Below, piece after piece: positions 63,192 to 64,000 of a DNA stretch of 64,000 nt. The position numbers and the translations under genes are program-made. Numbering within the stretch: the first letter of the stretch is position 1; each line of letters starts with the position of its first letter. The DNA is from an uncultured Acetatifactor sp. (GTDB taxonomy: Bacteria; Bacillota; Clostridia; Lachnospirales; Lachnospiraceae): NCBI GenBank assembly GCA_934436245.1, contig CAKSAM010000012.1:8989-72988 (forward strand), given 5' to 3'. The notes beneath the pieces were generated by a model that saw nothing but the letters and a program-made list of their open reading frames with translations, was not told the origin of the DNA and did no database searches.

Positions 63192-63357
63192 GTAGCCCTT
63201 GGCAGGGTATAAGAAACGCGACACGCTTGCGCTTTAGTGCGATGCGCTCATGTCGCAGAGCGTAGCGGTACATAAGCGGTCACAGTACGACCGCAATGCG
63301 TCCCTTAGGACTCTATGGTACCGACGTCTGCTTATTCTTATACCCAGCCGGGGCTAC
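63192..63357. repeat. 166-base inverted-repeat element, cloverleaf-like
   Basis: Outer arms GTAGCCC (63192-63198) with GGGCTAC (63351-63357), then GGGTATAAGAA (63205-63215) with TTCTTATACCC (63335-63345). Inside are GCGACA (63218-63223) with TGTCGC (63251-63256) and GCGGTC (63276-63281) with GACCGC (63289-63294). Much more GC-rich than what follows. No coding potential was seen. Candidate structured RNA or non-autonomous mobile repeat. Confidence 0.6.
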
Positions 63358-63376
63358 TGATCTCTTGAAAAACTTC

Positions 63377-63694
63377 ATGGGTCTATAGAAGATAAATTTC
63401 CCTGTATGTACTTTGGGGGACAGGTAAAAAACAAAAACTAAACAATATGGGTCTATAGCGAAAAATTCGCCTGCCAGATACTCAATTTCTTCAAAATGAG
63501 TATCTCAGAGCCAGTTTTTTTCCTATAGACCCATATTCATCTTTTTATGCATTATTTATCGCAAATTTAGTATCTCACAACTCAGTTTTTCTATATAGAC
63601 CCAAAATACAGAACACCCACGACGAACATTTTAGAATATATAGATCCCTTGTTATATCTTCCGGTTTTCACAATTTGAGTATCTGCAATAGAAT
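63377..63694. repeat. AT-rich stretch with dispersed GGGTCTATAG inverted repeats
   Basis: ATGGGTCTATAG occurs at 63377-63388 and 63447-63458; its reverse complement CTATAGACCCAT is at 63523-63534, with a shorter copy TATAGACCCA at 63594-63603. The pair 63447/63523 encloses a second palindrome AGATACTCA (63476-63484) with TGAGTATCT (63497-63505), making an 88-base hairpin. Degenerate GAGTATCT-type pieces link this stretch to the tandem array that follows. No credible gene. Confidence 0.7.
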
Positions 63695-64000
63695 AAGCTT
63701 CCCATACCCTCAAACTTTTCATAGCGTGGGTATCAGCAACAAAACAAGCTACGCATACCCTCAAACTTTTGATAGCGTGGGTATCGGCAACAAAACAAGC
63801 TTCCCATACCCGCAAACTTTCCATAGCGTGGGTATCAGCAGCAAAACAAGCTTCCCATACTCGCAAACTTTTCATAGCGTGGGTATCAGCAACAAAACAA
63901 GCTTTCCATACCCACAAACTTTTCATAGCGTGGGTATCTGCAACAAAACAAACTTCTCATACCCTCAGACTTTCCATAGCGTGGGTATCTGCAACAAAAC
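63695..64000. repeat. six 51-base tandem repeats running to the window edge
   Basis: Units start at 63695, 63746, 63797, 63848, 63899 and 63950, exactly 51 bases each, beginning AAGCTTCCCATACCC or a close variant and containing CATAGCGTGGGTATC and AACAAAAC. Each unit holds ATACCC and GGGTAT arms about 17 bases apart, so every unit can form a hairpin. The sixth unit ends exactly at base 64000 and the array may continue. Confidence 0.95.

Noticed and set aside
63591-63926. Minus-strand frame of 111 codons made of 17-residue repeats (MKSLRVWEACFVADTHA type).
   Set aside because: It is the reading of the 51-base tandem array. A stop codon lies in the sixth unit upstream, there is no ribosome site, and the unit-to-unit changes are not clearly coding-like. 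Kept as a repeat, not a gene.
63695-64000. CRISPR array.
   Set aside because: The whole 51-base unit is repeated with no unique spacers, and no cas genes are nearby.

Overview
The window looks like a chromosomal segment of a motile, low-to-mid GC Firmicute, most likely a Lachnospiraceae (Clostridium cluster XIVa, Roseburia/Agathobacter-like). The basis is a Gram-positive PolC, CodY directly upstream of a large fla/che operon, FliY and CheC/CheD instead of CheZ, SwrD/FlbD, lipoprotein solute-binding proteins, strong AGGAGG ribosome sites and no outer-membrane genes (no FlgH/FlgI L- and P-rings). Every convincing protein gene lies on the + strand. No lineage call can be confirmed without a database search.

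Layout. (1) 1-3910: the end of a pilT-like ATPase, then comM (yifB) and dprA, a type IV pilus/DNA-uptake and recombination group. (2) 4046-9724: ispG and polC. (3) 9725-10485: a GC-rich inverted-repeat element, two identical tRNA-Glu(CUC) genes each with its own promoter, and a terminator overlapping the topA promoter. (4) 10486-13475: topA and codY. (5) 13575-45507: one nearly unbroken flagellar/chemotaxis locus, flgB-flgC-fliE-fliF-fliG-fliH-fliI-fliJ-ylxF/motE-fliK-flgD-(flagellar operon protein)-flgE-flbD-motA-motB-fliL-fliM-fliY-cheY-fliO-fliP-fliQ-fliR-flhB-flhA-flhF-flhG-pilZ-cheB-cheA-cheW-cheC-cheD-orf-fliA. (6) 45559-48802: a FapA protein, an unknown small protein, a DUF6115/SwrB-position membrane protein and an MltG-like membrane protein. 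(7) 48810-50999: rpsB and tsf with structured leaders. (8) 51159-53815: a Nudix hydrolase and a UvrD/PcrA helicase. (9) 53838-62366: a YesN/YesM-type two-component system, a sugar-binding lipoprotein that probably serves as its sensor, and the mglB-mglA-mglC importer. (10) 62493-64000: a membrane protein with InlB-type repeats, followed by about 0.85 kb without a credible gene that is packed with inverted and tandem repeats.

How the genes work together: the fla/che block encodes rod, hook, export apparatus, C-ring, stator, chemotaxis core, a c-di-GMP PilZ protein and sigma-28. Flagellin, hook-associated proteins, cheR and receptors are not here and must lie elsewhere. CodY, encoded immediately upstream, probably links nutrient status to motility, and two CodY-like boxes are visible (before comM and before codY). 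The YesN/YesM/lipoprotein/mgl group looks like a self-contained sense-and-import module for galactose or a related sugar.

The least explained features are the intergenic repeat elements (9711-9893, 59546-59735, 63192-63357, 63377-63694, 63695-64000), the helically phased GTAC sites upstream of mglB, the 11-residue Met/Asn/Gly repeats inside FliY and the composition shift inside flgE. Nothing here is clearly a new defence or mobile system.
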